From Ypsolopha sequella (taxonomy: Eukaryota; Arthropoda; Insecta; Lepidoptera; Ypsolophidae): a stretch of 64,000 bases of DNA. The notes under the pieces are model-generated. The model was not told where the DNA came from. It saw only the letters and a list, made by a program, of their open reading frames with translations, and searched no databases. The DNA lies in contig OW204001.1 in the NCBI GenBank assembly GCA_934047225.1, forward strand, positions 7,734,201-7,798,200. Direction: 5' to 3'. The number at the start of each line of letters is the position of its first letter. Within the stretch, counting starts at the first letter, position 1. The translations under genes were made by a program, and so were the position numbers. Of this stretch, positions 47,689-58,021 are shown one piece after another.

Positions 47689-47949
47689 AAGAGTCCGCTG
47701 TCGGTCCGTCTGTCGGTCCGTCTGTCTGTCCGTCTGTCACCAGGCTGTATCTCATGAACCGTGATAGTTAGACAGTTGAAATTTTCACAGATGATGTATT
47801 TCTGTTGTCGCTATAACAACAAATATTAAAAAACAGAATAAAATAAATATTTAAGGGAGCTTCCATACAAAAGACATCTTTTTTTGCCGTTTTTATAGAT
47901 AATGGTACGAAACCCTTCGTGCGTGAGTCCGACTCGCACTTGACCGGTT
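47689..47949 (-). repeat. Repeat family D, copy 4
   Basis: Reverse orientation, from ACTAAGAGTCCGCTGTC to TTGACCGG. The outer GGTTCCGTACCC end is missing. Confidence 0.7.
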
Positions 47950-48417
47950 TTTCTTTTTATTTCGGTCATCGTTTTCCTAAAGCGGGATAGTGTCACATAT
48001 TATTTTGCATTGCTTTCTGTTTCGTGACCAAAAGCTTGGTCGTTTGGTTTTTAGATTGTGTTCTAGTCGATTAAAAAATCATCCTTTGAAGTAAAAATAA
48101 AAAAAAACATTTCTTAGTATATGTTCTTTTAAATGTTTATTCAACGATAGCTTCGGGTGTATCGAACTTTTAATACGCGTTACCGTAAGTCCAGTCGACT
48201 CCATTTGGTATCGCTTTTTAATCGATAAAAAATAAAATCAACATCGCGCGGCTTTGGTGTTTACATTTGCCGTGCACTTGATATGAGACATATTTTTATC
48301 TTTTACTCGTATTTCGAAATACAGGTGTGCACTTTAGGTACATACCTACCGTCTGGGTTTTATGACTAGATAAAATAATAATTGTAAGATATTAAATAAA
48401 GGTAAAGGCCGAATTAA

Positions 48418-48840
48418 ATTCAAATTCAAAAAGTTTATTTTGCAAAGTAAGTATACATATATAATACACGTTTCACAAGTCAAATTTTAATGTTATAAAA
48501 ATATATGTAATAAAATAATAAATGTACAAGAACTAGATTAAATGTTTATTTAATTTATGTAGCAATATATATACGATTAAAATTATAGGTAAAATATTAT
48601 TATACAAGGTGAAATCCAATCAACTGCCCGAACCCATACCGGAGACCCGGCCAGGGACCAGGAACAAGGTTCAATGATCACCAACCGAGCACCCAGCACG
48701 AATCCAGGCGGCCGACCAAATCCCATCCTATATACTACATAGTAATAGGTTACATATATAAATACATGCCTACCTCCGCCCATTCGATTAGTCTTGCTAA
48801 GAAGAACGGGCAAGAAACTTGGCTAGATCATGTCTTTTTT
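48418..48840 (-). mobile_element. Non-LTR retrotransposon 3' end, copy 2
   Basis: Inverted relative of 14140-14575. It includes CGGCCGACCAAATCCCATCC and the AAATTCAAATTCAAAAAG tail complement at its left. Confidence 0.6.
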
Positions 48841-48904
48841 TTTCATAAACTTATACTATACATCAAATTACTTATACCTATCTTTAACCAAGGGATAAGA
48901 AAAT

Positions 48905-49125
48905 TAGTAAGTTGAAGTGGCAGTGGGCTGGCCATATTTGTCGCCAACACGATGGCCGTTGGGGCCGAAAGGCGTTGGAATGAGCACAACGTACAGCCGC
49001 TTTGCTCAGCGTAGGCTGACCTCGTGCCCGCTGGACCGACGACTGAAGGATGTTGCGGCTGGATGAGGATGACGCAGGACCGCCAAAAGTGGCGAAATAT
49101 TGGAGAGGCCTATGATGGATGGATT
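48905..49125 (+). pseudogene. RTE-like retrotransposon tail fragment
   Basis: Plus-strand words KLKWQWAGHICR, RWGRKALE and a GACTGAAGGATGTTGCGGC junction match the RTE tail. It ends GAGAGGCCTATGATGG. It gives the uninterrupted target for the family A insertion at 16900. Confidence 0.65.
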
Positions 49126-49518
49126 AAATAAAAGTTGCCTCGAAATGAAATGAAATAATGAACTTTATTTTTAGAAGAAAGAATGCCGCGTAAATATTTT
49201 TCTTACGTCAATAAATCAAACAAATATTGCAGTCTGAAAAGGATCCACCCACGCATAACGACAACCAGACATCCACATCGTTGCACAGTGCAACTTGCAC
49301 TCCCACCAAAACGTATATTTTGAGAGAGGGGGACGTCATAAAAATTGGCCGACTACCAGAAACATGCAGAAGGATCCTTATCAGAAAACTGTGAAAAAGA
49401 AAAAGTTCTATTACCATGTAACTGTGCCGAAATTCTAGGAACAAATTAAAATATTTAAAGACTTGATGCTAGAAACTAGTTGATTGTTGATTGTTGGCAC
49501 TTGGTGGAACTTGCAATA

Positions 49519-49604
49519 CATAATGAACAGAAAATCACTTGTACTATCCCACAAATTTAAATTTAATTTTGTGGGATAGTACAGGTGATTTTCTGTTCAT
49601 TATG
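49519..49604. repeat. 86-bp near-perfect hairpin
   Basis: CATAATGAACAGAAAATCAC on the left mirrors GTGATTTTCTGTTCATTATG on the right, and the arms of about 41 bp continue to a short AAATTTAAATTTAATTT loop with one wobble-type mismatch. It could be a miniature MITE or a microRNA-like precursor. Confidence 0.7.
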
Positions 49605-51049
49605 CTAGAATCTAGATTTGGATTTACGTTTACTGGGTTAAATATTAGAATTCGGTTCAGCTACTGCACTAAGAAGAACGGCAAGAAACTTAGTGGGGAC
49701 CACAGAACTATGTGGGGTCACTATAATATTTTACATTGTGTTATACATATAACATATGAGATACCATATAGCTTTCTTATCTTAAATAAGAGATACCATG
49801 CTTTCTTATCATTGAAGGCGATTAGTGTCGCCAAATTAGCAGCTCGATGTTTGTCGGTACGAATATCGACGGAAACGCAATTGAAATAACGTTCATATCA
49901 GCGCGCAATGCTTAGTGGCTTTTACGACGCTCGCTGTATCCTTGACAGAGTGAACTAAGAGAAAATAATACTTTTCAGATGGAAAAATGTTGCATAAGTC
50001 GTTTTAGAGTTGATAATTCATATACATTTTTTTACATTTTTGGTTTGGCCATAAACGAGCAGTAGGCTTTAGAAAGTATCCATTTGGTGATACTAAGGCC
50101 CTTAAGGTTATGACATAGGCTAGAAAAAAATGTGTTTCGGGCGTGGCTAACGCGTCGCGGGGGGAATTTCTCAGTTCTCCCGCCCCGCGCCCCGCACGTC
50201 TGCATCTAACTAAACTTACCATAGATTGTGAATACAATAGACATGCAGCAAATAAAAAGCCGTGATGCAAAAGCATATTTCTGTGTGTAGTGTCAATGTT
50301 TATGTCATTCAGATTTATTGAGATTTATTCAGATTGTCATTCTACTTGATATCTACGATTATTTATAAGTTATTATAATTTTTTAAAGAAACCCATAAGT
50401 GATATGCGACCGGTTGCTTCAGTGAAAAATTAATATTACCGCCCAAGTGCTAGCCAAAATCACGCACTGAGGGTTTCGTACCATCAAACAATAAATAAGG
50501 TGACTTTTTGATATAGCCAAATTCATACTCTAGGCTTGATAAGTAACCAATCAGTACCACTTTTTGGTAATATCGCAAACTAAAATGTTAACTTCCCATA
50601 GTAAATAATTGACTCGGGCTGGGCTTACGTTTGTAGGGAAAACAAAAATTATAATTTACGAATGCCACGAAAATGGTCATCAAACCTTGTTACTGAATTT
50701 GGCTCTATCAACAAAAGTCACTTTATATTTGTGTTATTAAAACAATGTGTTTTCTTTATTTTTGCTATCCATTATTGTTGCCAAAACCTTTAAAAAATGA
50801 GATTAGACAGGGCAACATTTAGACCTGGATGATATGAGTAAAAAGGGGCCCACCAATGTAGGGCCCCTTATCTTATTGCCCGGTTTATAATTTTTATCAA
50901 CAGAAGTAGTGTGTTTTCGCCGGTTCTGGACCACTGAGTAATTAGTTAATGAGATGTGTCAACATTTGCCAAAATAAAACTCAAGTTAATTGACTATTCA
51001 CTTAATACTGGTTAATGTGCATGTAATTTATTAATGGGATCATTATTTA
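49605..51049. other. Intergenic flank of the large inverted repeat
   Basis: AAGAAGAACGGCAAGAAACTT at about 49671 is a LINE 3'-end motif. 50130-50200 is a GC-rich fold-back (GCGGGG...CCCCGC). 50843-50869 is a short hairpin (AAGGGGCCC/GGGCCCCTT). 50995-51049 resembles 51535-51600 inside the arm. Confidence 0.4.
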
Positions 51050-51619
51050 TGTCTCATTCTAAACATGAAATTTTATAAAATGTGGATTTACCTCCCATTC
51101 CTAAAAAAATGTTAGTACCTACTGAATATCAAGTTTTCTTCAAATTCTCCATACAAACGCCAAAGTTATTATTTTATTATATGTTTAAAATGATTCAATT
51201 ATTGTATGGTTTGTTTTGAAGATATCTCCAGATGAATGTTACTACAGGATATAAAAGTTGATTTACTTTGGTCCAGTGACTGACGTCAATCATATATGTA
51301 GAAGTAACGTCTAAAACAATGCTCAGGTCACGTTTAGGTTTACTAAATTAGTATAGACCATTGATGTCATAAAATTGTTCTGAGGTATAGACATAGTAAA
51401 ACTGATAGTAGTTAGATTTCAGGTAAAATGATTTTTGGAAAGATGAAAACATAATTGTTTCAGCTCATTACTTTTCTGTTGATGATGAAATGAGTAACGC
51501 GAAAGTTTTGTTATAGTAATTCCAAAGTTATTATTCACTTAGTAATGGTTTATGTGCATGTCATTTATTATTAGGATACTTGTTTATCTATATCATTTAT
51601 TAACGATGTAAATTGTCTT

Positions 51620-51653
51620 TATAAGCGATAAAGATCTCTGACGACTTATCAGT
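51620..51653 (+). promoter_or_regulatory. Core promoter of the 170-aa gene
   Basis: TATAAG at 51620-51625, then TCAGT at 51649-51653 with A+1 at 51651: the TATA box starts exactly 31 bp upstream of the initiator A. The mirror copy is at 63378-63411 on the minus strand. Confidence 0.55.
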
Positions 51654-51758
51654 CTCGTTCTAGTTTTCGAACTTACTTTGTTATTTATAAAAGAAGACTT
51701 ATTTTATTATTATTATAGTGGTGTTTTTGATCCCTGTCAGTCTATAAAAAACGGACAA

Positions 51759-52409
51759 ATGGAGGTAAGAATAACGAATCTTTATTTATTTTTTTACGTT
51801 TTATTCATAACCAAGTTTGATTCCTCAGGTTCTTTATTTTCTTTTCTTCATATTTTTGTGTTTTTAGTTGTTTTATATATTTTTTTTTTGTTTTGTTTTC
51901 AGAATTCAAGGGAATTGTATATCAATGACGTGCAAGAAGATGAAGTGTTTGATCCAGTTAGACAGAACCCATATTATTATGCTCAGGACCCTTTAGCCAA
52001 CTTCGAGGAGGAAATGGCGTCTAGAGCTAAGAAAAGGAAGATTAATCAAAAGCCTGATACTAATATCGATGCGTTTTTCGATAAAAAGGTGCCAATAAAG
52101 ATCAAGAGCGGAATCAGTTCGAATGTTGGGAAACCTAAAGAAAATGGTATACAATACATAGCATTATCAGAAGAAGACAATGCTACGCATCTTATAAAAA
52201 TTGAGTTATTTGATTTACATAAGATCCGTGATATTCCACATGAAGAACAATGGAAACATGCTGAAGTTCGAGTAAAATATGTTAGTAAAACCCCTGACGA
52301 TGAAATTAAACGAATGAGTGAAAGTATTGTATACAAAATTACGAAGTTTATAGCTGATAACTCTAAATGTAAGAGCTATTTTATTGATTTTGGAAAGATG
52401 AAAAAATAA
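51759..52409 (+). CDS. Unknown 170-aa protein of the Polinton-like element, one intron
   Basis: Exon 1 is only ATGGAG (51759-51764). The intron (51765-51902) has GTAAGA...TTTTGTTTTCAG borders, and exon 2 runs 51903-52409. The joined protein starts MENSRELYIND and is mostly acidic and hydrophilic, with a basic stretch (RAKKRKINQK, about residues 40-49) that may be a nuclear signal. Reading the intron through would give a false Phe/Leu-rich membrane-like segment. I do not recognise the family. The promoter at 51620 supports expression. A decayed copy of the gene's end lies at 51434-51480. The mirror gene differs by at least one residue. Confidence 0.55.
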   Translation: MEVRITNLYLFFYVLFITKFDSSGSLFSFLHIFVFLVVLYIFFLFCFQNSRELYINDVQEDEVFDPVRQNPYYYAQDPLANFEEEMASRAKKRKINQKPDTNIDAFFDKKVPIKIKSGISSNVGKPKENGIQYIALSEEDNATHLIKIELFDLHKIRDIPHEEQWKHAEVRVKYVSKTPDDEIKRMSESIVYKITKFIADNSKCKSYFIDFGKMKK

Positions 52410-52429
52410 TCGTTTCACTTCCTTACTTT

Positions 52430-52501
52430 TGTAAAATACGTTACAACTAATATTTTTATATTGCTCACATATAAGGTTTATTAAGTCAAAATAAAACAAC
52501 T
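52430..52501 (+). repeat. Direct repeat flanking the PolB fragment, copy 1
   Basis: A segment of about 72 bp (TGTAAAATACGTTACAAC...AAAATAAAACAACT) containing AATAAA follows the 170-aa gene. It recurs at 53125-53198 with a 2-bp insertion and one base change. Mirror copies are at 62530-62601 and 61833-61906. Confidence 0.85.
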
Positions 52502-52502
52502 T

Positions 52503-53129
52503 GGATTTATCTTAGAAGTTGATCTTGAATATCCCATTGAAAAACATGATCTACACTCTGATTTACCCTTCTGTCCTGAGCTCATAAAAACTTCAAATAA
52601 TGCAGGTGAAAGATTGATCACAAGTCTTAATCTAAAATCAAAGTACGTGATTCACTACGTTAACTTAATACAATGTCTAGAACATGGATTAATTTTAACA
52701 AAAGTTCATCGTGTGTAGCAATTCAACCAGAAACCTTGGTTAAGAGAATATATAGACTTAAACACTAAATATCGTTCCCAGGCTACTTCTGCTTTTGATA
52801 AAGACTTCTATAAATTAATGAATAATTCTGTTTACGGTAAGACGATGGAAAATGTTGAAAAGAAGGTTAATGTCAAACTTGTAACACATTGGGAGAACAA
52901 CGGTAAAAAAAATGGGTGCGTCAAGTCTGTCAAGCAGACCGGGATATCAAAACCGAACTGTGTTTTCGAAAAATTTTATTGCGGTCCAATTAAAAAAAAA
53001 ACAAAACATGTCTATAACAAACCAATTTATCTCGCATTTTGTATTCTAGACTTATCCAAAACACTCATGTACCAATTTCACTACGACTACATGAAAATAA
53101 AATACGGTCAAAATGTAAAACTAATGTAA
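52503..53129 (+). pseudogene. Protein-primed DNA polymerase B, central fragment (Polinton/adintovirus type)
   Basis: One frame encodes the palm/TPR region: EVDLEYP..KHDLHSDLP, then motif B KLMNNSVYGKTMENV, and LYNKPIY-like and LSKTLMYQFHYDYMK blocks typical of Polinton PolB. An in-frame TAG interrupts it around 52716. The frame ends at 53129 just before where the catalytic motif C (YTDTDS) should be. The exonuclease domain and motif A are absent. It therefore cannot be active. The fragment sits between two copies of a 72-74-bp direct repeat. Mirror copy at 61902-62528. Confidence 0.8.
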
Positions 53130-53198
53130 AATACGTTACAACTAATATTTTTTTATATTACTCACATATAAGGTTTATTAAGTCAAAATAAAACAACT
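53125..53198 (+). repeat. Direct repeat flanking the PolB fragment, copy 2
   Basis: The second copy of the 3'-flank segment. It overlaps the last bases of the truncated PolB frame and supplies its stop. Confidence 0.85.
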
Positions 53199-53300
53199 CA
53201 TATCACATAACATAATCTTTTATTTATAATATCATCAAAGCAATCTGTTATAATAGTAGTTTAACATAAAATCGTTTAATATGGTATTATCATGATCGAA

Positions 53301-55415
53301 CAGATTAATAAAATAGTCTAAAGAATACCTTTCCATTTTAAAATAAATAAATAACAAAGCATATTCCCCCACATACTGAAGTTAAAATACTTTGAAGAAT
53401 CTTAGTGCTATGTATCCAATTATCCATTGCTTATAATTTCTATTTAAAAATGATAAATGACTTCCTGTTGGGTTCCTTCCAAAACTGTCTAAATATTCTC
53501 CAACTTTATTTATAAAATGAATCAATTTAATAGTTCACATGCTTTTTATTGTATAATTTTATTTATTAAGATTGTATATTTGACATATCTGGTTATAACT
53601 ATTTATAACACAACGAATATAACATTGCACTGTAATATACGAGTACGAATACAACAATTATTTTTTCACAAAAAAAAAAGGAAATTATAGCTTTTGAGAA
53701 TGTTTTATAGACTTGTCAATTCAAGCGATACTCTCAGGAGAGAGATATCACAAATTAAATACAATAAAAAAAATATCGTGTAATCTACCCAAACAACTCC
53801 AAGCATTTTGAAAATAACTGAACATTATAAACAGATTAATAAAATAGTCTAAAGAATACCTTTCCATTTTAAAATAAATAAATAACAAAGCATATTCCCC
53901 CACATACTGAAGTTAAAATACTTTGAAGAATCTTAGTGCTATGTATCCAATTATCCATTGCTTATAATTTCTATTTAAAAATGATAAATGACTTCCTGTT
54001 GGTTTCCTTCAAAAACTGTCGAAATATTCTCCAACTTTATTTATAAAATGAATCAATTTAATACTTCACATGCTTTTTATTGTATAATTTTATTTATTAA
54101 GATTGTATATTTGACATATCTAGTTATAACTATTTATAACACAACGAATATAACATTGCACTGTAATATATGAGTACGAATACAACAATTATTTTTTCAC
54201 AACAAAAAAAGAAATTATAGCTTTTGAGAATGTTTTATAGACTTGTCAATTCAAGCGATACTCTCAGGAGAGAGATATCACAAATTAGATACAATAAAAA
54301 AAAAATCGTGTAATCTACCCAAACAACTCCAAGCATTTTGAAAATAACTGAACATTATAAACAGATTAATAAAATAGTCTACAGAATACCTTTCCATTTT
54401 AAAATAAATAAATAACAAAGCATATTCCCCCACATACTGAAGTTAAAATACTTTGAAGAATCTTAGTGCTATGTATCCAATTATCCATTGCTTATAATTT
54501 CTATTTAAAAATGATAAATGACTTCCTGTTGGGTTCCTTCCAAAACTGTCTAAATATTCTCCAACTTTATTTATAAAATGAATCAATTTAATAGTTCACA
54601 TGCTTTTTATTGTATAATTTTATTTATTAAGATTGTATATTTGACATATCTGGTTATAACTATTTATAACACAACGAATATAACATTGCACTGTAATATA
54701 CGAGTACGAATACAACAATTATTTTTTCACAAAAAAAAAGGAAATTATAGCTTTTGAGAATGTTTTATAGACTTGTCAATTCAAGCGATACTCTCAGGAG
54801 AGAGATATCACAAATTAAATACAATAAAAAAAATATCGTGTAATCTACCCAAACAACTCCAAGCATTTTGAAAATAACTGAACATTATAAACAGATTAAT
54901 AAAATAGTCTAAAGAATACCTTTCCATTTTAAAATAAATAAATAACAAAGCATATTCCCCCACATACTGAAGTTAAAATACTTTGAAGAATCTTAGTGCT
55001 ATGTATCCAATTATCCATTGCTTATAATTTCTATTTAAAAATGATAAATGACTTCCTGTTGGTTTCCTTCAAAAACTGTCGAAATATTCTCCAACTTTAT
55101 TTATAAAATGAATCAATTTAATAGTTCACATGCTTTTTATTGTATAATTTTATTTATTAAGATTGTATATTTGACATATCTGGTTATAACTATTTATAAC
55201 ACAACGAATATAACATTGCACTGTAATATACGAGTACGAATACAACAATTATTTTTTCACAACAAAAAAAGAAATTATAGCTTTTGAGAATGTTTTATAG
55301 ACTTGTCAATTCAAGCGATACTCTCAGGAGAGAGATATCACAAATTAAATACAATAAAAAAAATATCGTGTAATCTACCCAAACAACTCCAAGCATTTTA
55401 AAAATAACTGAACAT
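53301..55415 (+). repeat. 530-bp tandem array, four units in A-B-A-B order
   Basis: Units start at 53301, 53832, 54362 and 54892. Units 1 and 3 share GGGTTCCTTCC and AAAAGGAAATT. Units 2 and 4 share GGTTTCCTTCA and ACAAAAAAAGAAATT. This implies a 1060-bp dimer that was itself duplicated. The B units keep a 61-79-codon ATG frame, the A units do not. The array lies where the middle of PolB should be. Confidence 0.9.
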
Positions 55416-55525
55416 AACACATGAAAAAAGTTATAATTCAAAAAAATATTAAACATATAAATAAATCACTTAACTATACACGAGAACTTCACTAAATAAT
55501 ACATTTTTATTCATGATATATAATT

Positions 55526-55735
55526 ATGTTACTTAAGCATCATTATAAATTTATCCTAAAGTGCCCCCATAAAGTGTCCGTAGAATTCGATATCAAATAC
55601 CTTTTAGAATCATCAGATGACAATGTATTTTTTTTTATCTTGCAAATAACAAATTTGGTATCACTTAAGCAAATAAAAAGGTTCCCGGTTTATTTAAAGA
55701 TGAACATGAAGGTGAAATTTTATTGGAGTTTGTAG
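55526..55735 (+). CDS. Small ORF before the PolB C-terminal fragment (69 aa)
   Basis: ATG-started and preserved in both arms, but its end overlaps the PolB frame in a different phase. Composition is ordinary for this AT-rich element and I recognise no domain. It may be debris. Confidence 0.2.
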   Translation: MLLKHHYKFILKCPHKVSVEFDIKYLLESSDDNVFFFILQITNLVSLKQIKRFPVYLKMNMKVKFYWSL

Positions 55736-56382
55736 GATTGCAATCGAAATTGTACTGCATAAAAACTGAAAGTCAAGAAATAAAAAAAGCAAAAGGTACA
55801 AAAAAGTGTATCACGAAAAACCTAGAGTTTTCAGATTATGATAACGTCTTATCACGTGGCAAGGAACTCAGAAAGACAAACGTACATTTCAAGTCAATAA
55901 AACATCAGTTATTTACACAGGAGCTTAACAAGGTGGTATTATCACGCAGGGACAACAAAACATTTATTTTAAAAGATAATATATCAACACTATCTTGGGG
56001 CCATCATTTACTATTTTGGGCAGTACTTTTCAAAATGGATGCAGGGTTTTTGAGAGATGTGATGGTATCAAAACATACATACATTCACAGAAATGGTACT
56101 AAAATTACAACAGGACTATATGCTGAATCAGATTTTAAAATTTTTGTTAAAGTAAAGAAGAACACAGATGTATTATTTCTATCATTTGTTGAATGGCAGA
56201 TGATATCCGATGATTTGTATAAATATTATGTTGGTGAAATTTATAATCTTAAGTCGTTTACATACTTATTTTGTGAAAAACGATGTTCTTTAACTTTTAT
56301 AAATTTTATTTTCATAGCCCTATATGAATATCTACTATTATGTATAACAAAAAAGAGTTCAGAAACTCCAAAACGATTATGA
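55684..56382 (+). pseudogene. PolB C-terminal (thumb) fragment running into a second ORF
   Basis: The frame opens with PGLFKDE..GEILLEFVGL, then KKAKGTKKCI, HFKSIKHQLFTQELNKVVLS and STLSWGH, the conserved end of Polinton-type PolB. There is no initiating ATG for this part. Instead of stopping after WGH, the frame continues into an in-frame ATG at 56035 and about 115 more residues, including FKIFVKVKKNTDVLFLS..EWQMISD. That resembles small viral ORFs adjacent to polB and vaguely a PC4-like strand pattern, which is only an inference. Mirror copy at 58649-59347, with one F/L change. Confidence 0.65.
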
Positions 56383-57009
56383 AGTTGTTTTAAACTTTAT
56401 AAATAAAATAACAAAATATTTGAAAACAAATTGTATCTCAAATAACAATATATTAAAAAGTATACTAGCATTTAATGTAGACTCAAACTCTATTGTAGAA
56501 TTAGAACTTATAACTAACTGTTTAGATTACTTTTACATTTTTACTATTACATAAGTGAAAAATAATTTTTGATACCTATTAATAGACTGATTATTATAAA
56601 ATTGTTATATTTTTTATTTATTTCTCCTGCATCTAACATTTTTTTTGTCTTCGATGTACTATTAGCTGCAGGTGTGAACTTGATCAGCACATATCATGTT
56701 TTCATTTATGCTAAACGATAACAATCTTGATGTTCTCACATAGTCAGCATTTTTGATATTAAACAAATCTCAGCCTGTGTGAAACCTACACCACACAGTT
56801 TTGCAATGTAAGTTGATTTTTTGTTTCGAGGCCAGCAAACATATACAAGAAAGTGGTGAAAATATTAACTAAAGTGTACTTAAGTGCAAAGTGTAAAGTG
56901 TAAGTAAGAGTTATGAATAAATAAAACATTTTATTGATAAAAATTATATCTTTTTATTTATTATATGAACTAATTAATTCTAAACCTGATAAAACAATTA
57001 TATAAAAAT
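56383..57009. other. Non-coding part of the left arm
   Basis: Very AT-rich. Around 56880-56905 there is a short AAGTG(C/T)AAAGTGTAAAGTGTAAG near-repeat. AATAAA words near 56920-56940 may serve as 3' ends for the genes on either side. Confidence 0.4.
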
Positions 57010-57513
57010 CTACTTGAAAATAGAAAATTTATCAATATGGTTGTCATAATACCATTTCTTAATACAACATACATTTCGAAGAGCACATTCATTTTCATGA
57101 AAAATACAATTCATTTTTTTGTTAGTGTTTACATAGTTTTTAAACAATTTAAAAAAACTTGGACATCCCTTATCACCCATATTTATAACAGTACAGCTGT
57201 TACAGATTTTATTTAACCATTTAATTTTTTCTAAACCTTTAACAATAACGATTTTATTTTCTAAAATAGGCACTATTACTATTTTAAAATCCTTATAATC
57301 CATATATCCTTGTGACCAAATGATACCCCTGTTTCTTTCTATCCAGGCAACTTGCTTCTTTTCTCCTTTTGTTAAACATTGGAAAGGAAACGGAGGTTTT
57401 ATCAAAAATACTTGGTTTCGGTCATTAGTTATCAATGCGAACTCCTTTAAAATAAACTCATTTTGATAATCTTTAAATCCTTGAATATCAACAAAAATGC
57501 AATCAGTGCTCAT
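57010..57513 (-). CDS. 167-aa exonuclease-like conserved protein of insect Polinton-like elements
   Basis: The intact frame starts MSTDCIFVDIQGF and includes LKEFALIT and KIVIVKGLEK, ending with Cys-rich blocks. The VDIQGF..EFALI pattern recalls the first motif of DEDD-type exonucleases, with Gln in place of the usual Glu; that is inference. Similar proteins are widespread in insect genomes as mobile-element genes. The ATG overlaps the stop of the upstream capsid-like fragment (TCATGA), a viral-style junction. The inner breakpoint of the inverted repeat lies inside this gene at 57176/57177: only its last 55 codons are duplicated on the other arm. Confidence 0.55.
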   Translation of the reverse strand: MSTDCIFVDIQGFKDYQNEFILKEFALITNDRNQVFLIKPPFPFQCLTKGEKKQVAWIERNRGIIWSQGYMDYKDFKIVIVPILENKIVIVKGLEKIKWLNKICNSCTVINMGDKGCPSFFKLFKNYVNTNKKMNCIFHENECALRNVCCIKKWYYDNHIDKFSIFK

Positions 57514-57854
57514 GATATATTTTTAATGATGTTGCTTAGTGGTTTGTGTTCAAATATACAGTCGTTCAGTATAAGACAAAAGGCAGCTGTTTGGTTTGGT
57601 AATTCACGATCACTCTCTATCTCAACACGTACATCAACCGATCCTGACTTCAGATACTCATTTTGACGAGAGCAATCAATAACAAACAGCGGAGCTATAT
57701 CCTTAAATTCTTCCAACCTTAACAACGGTTCAGGTCAACGACCATAGTACGACTGTTGGAATTTAACAAATTGATCATATAATTAGCTGTTGTGCACTAT
57801 TCAAAACGCTGTCTCCATCTTCGTACACAACGTGTTGAAAATTTAGAAGTTTTC
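57177..57854. other. 678-bp unique spacer of the inverted repeat
   Basis: The only part of 51050-63981 present once. It contains the first two thirds of the 167-aa gene and a capsid-like fragment. The spacer could be the hairpin-loop remnant of a fold-back duplication. Confidence 0.8.
57510..57797 (-). pseudogene. C-terminal fragment of a Polinton-type capsid-like protein
   Basis: The minus-strand frame carries FVKFQQSYYGR, an in-frame stop, PEPLL, then APLFVIDCSRQNEYLKSGSV and a beta-strand-rich end (RVEIESDRELP..AFCLILND). This pattern matches the C-terminal segment of a protein encoded beside PolB in many insect elements, which I interpret as the double-jelly-roll capsid. The N-terminal bulk is missing. 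Confidence 0.4.
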
Positions 57855-58021
57855 GTGATAAGGGATGTCCAAGTTTTTTTAAATTGTTTAAAAACTATGT
57901 AAACACTAACAAAAAAATGAATTGTATTTTTCATGAAAATGAATGTGCTCTTCGAAATGTATGTTGTATTAAGAAATGGTATTATGACAACCATATTGAT
58001 AAATTTTCTATTTTCAAGTAG
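57855..58021 (+). pseudogene. Truncated inverted copy of the 167-aa gene (last 55 codons)
   Basis: Plus-strand mirror of 57010-57176, ending in the same stop. It has no start and marks the inner breakpoint. Confidence 0.75.

Larger units (their letters stand above)
51050..57176 (+). mobile_element. Left 6127-bp arm of a giant inverted repeat (Polinton-derived)
   Basis: Every position n in this arm pairs with 115031-n in 57855-63981, with no net indel over 6.1 kb and only a handful of substitutions that I noticed. The outer end is TGTCTCATTCT. No flanking TSD is visible, and the sequence lacks the usual AG/TC Polinton termini, so this looks like a fold-back duplication of a fragment and not a natural TIR. 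Confidence 0.9.

Noticed and set aside
51050..51060. Natural Polinton terminus at the palindrome's outer end
   Set aside because: It lacks the AG start and a 6-bp TSD, and similar sequence continues across the boundary.
51678..51902. Hydrophobic N-terminal extension of the 170-aa protein, looking like membrane segments
   Set aside because: The upstream frame starts at TTG, not ATG, and the hydrophobic part is the AT-rich intron between GTAAGA and TTTTCAG.
53301..55415. CRISPR-like array
   Set aside because: Units are 530 bp, contiguous and without spacers, in an insect genome.
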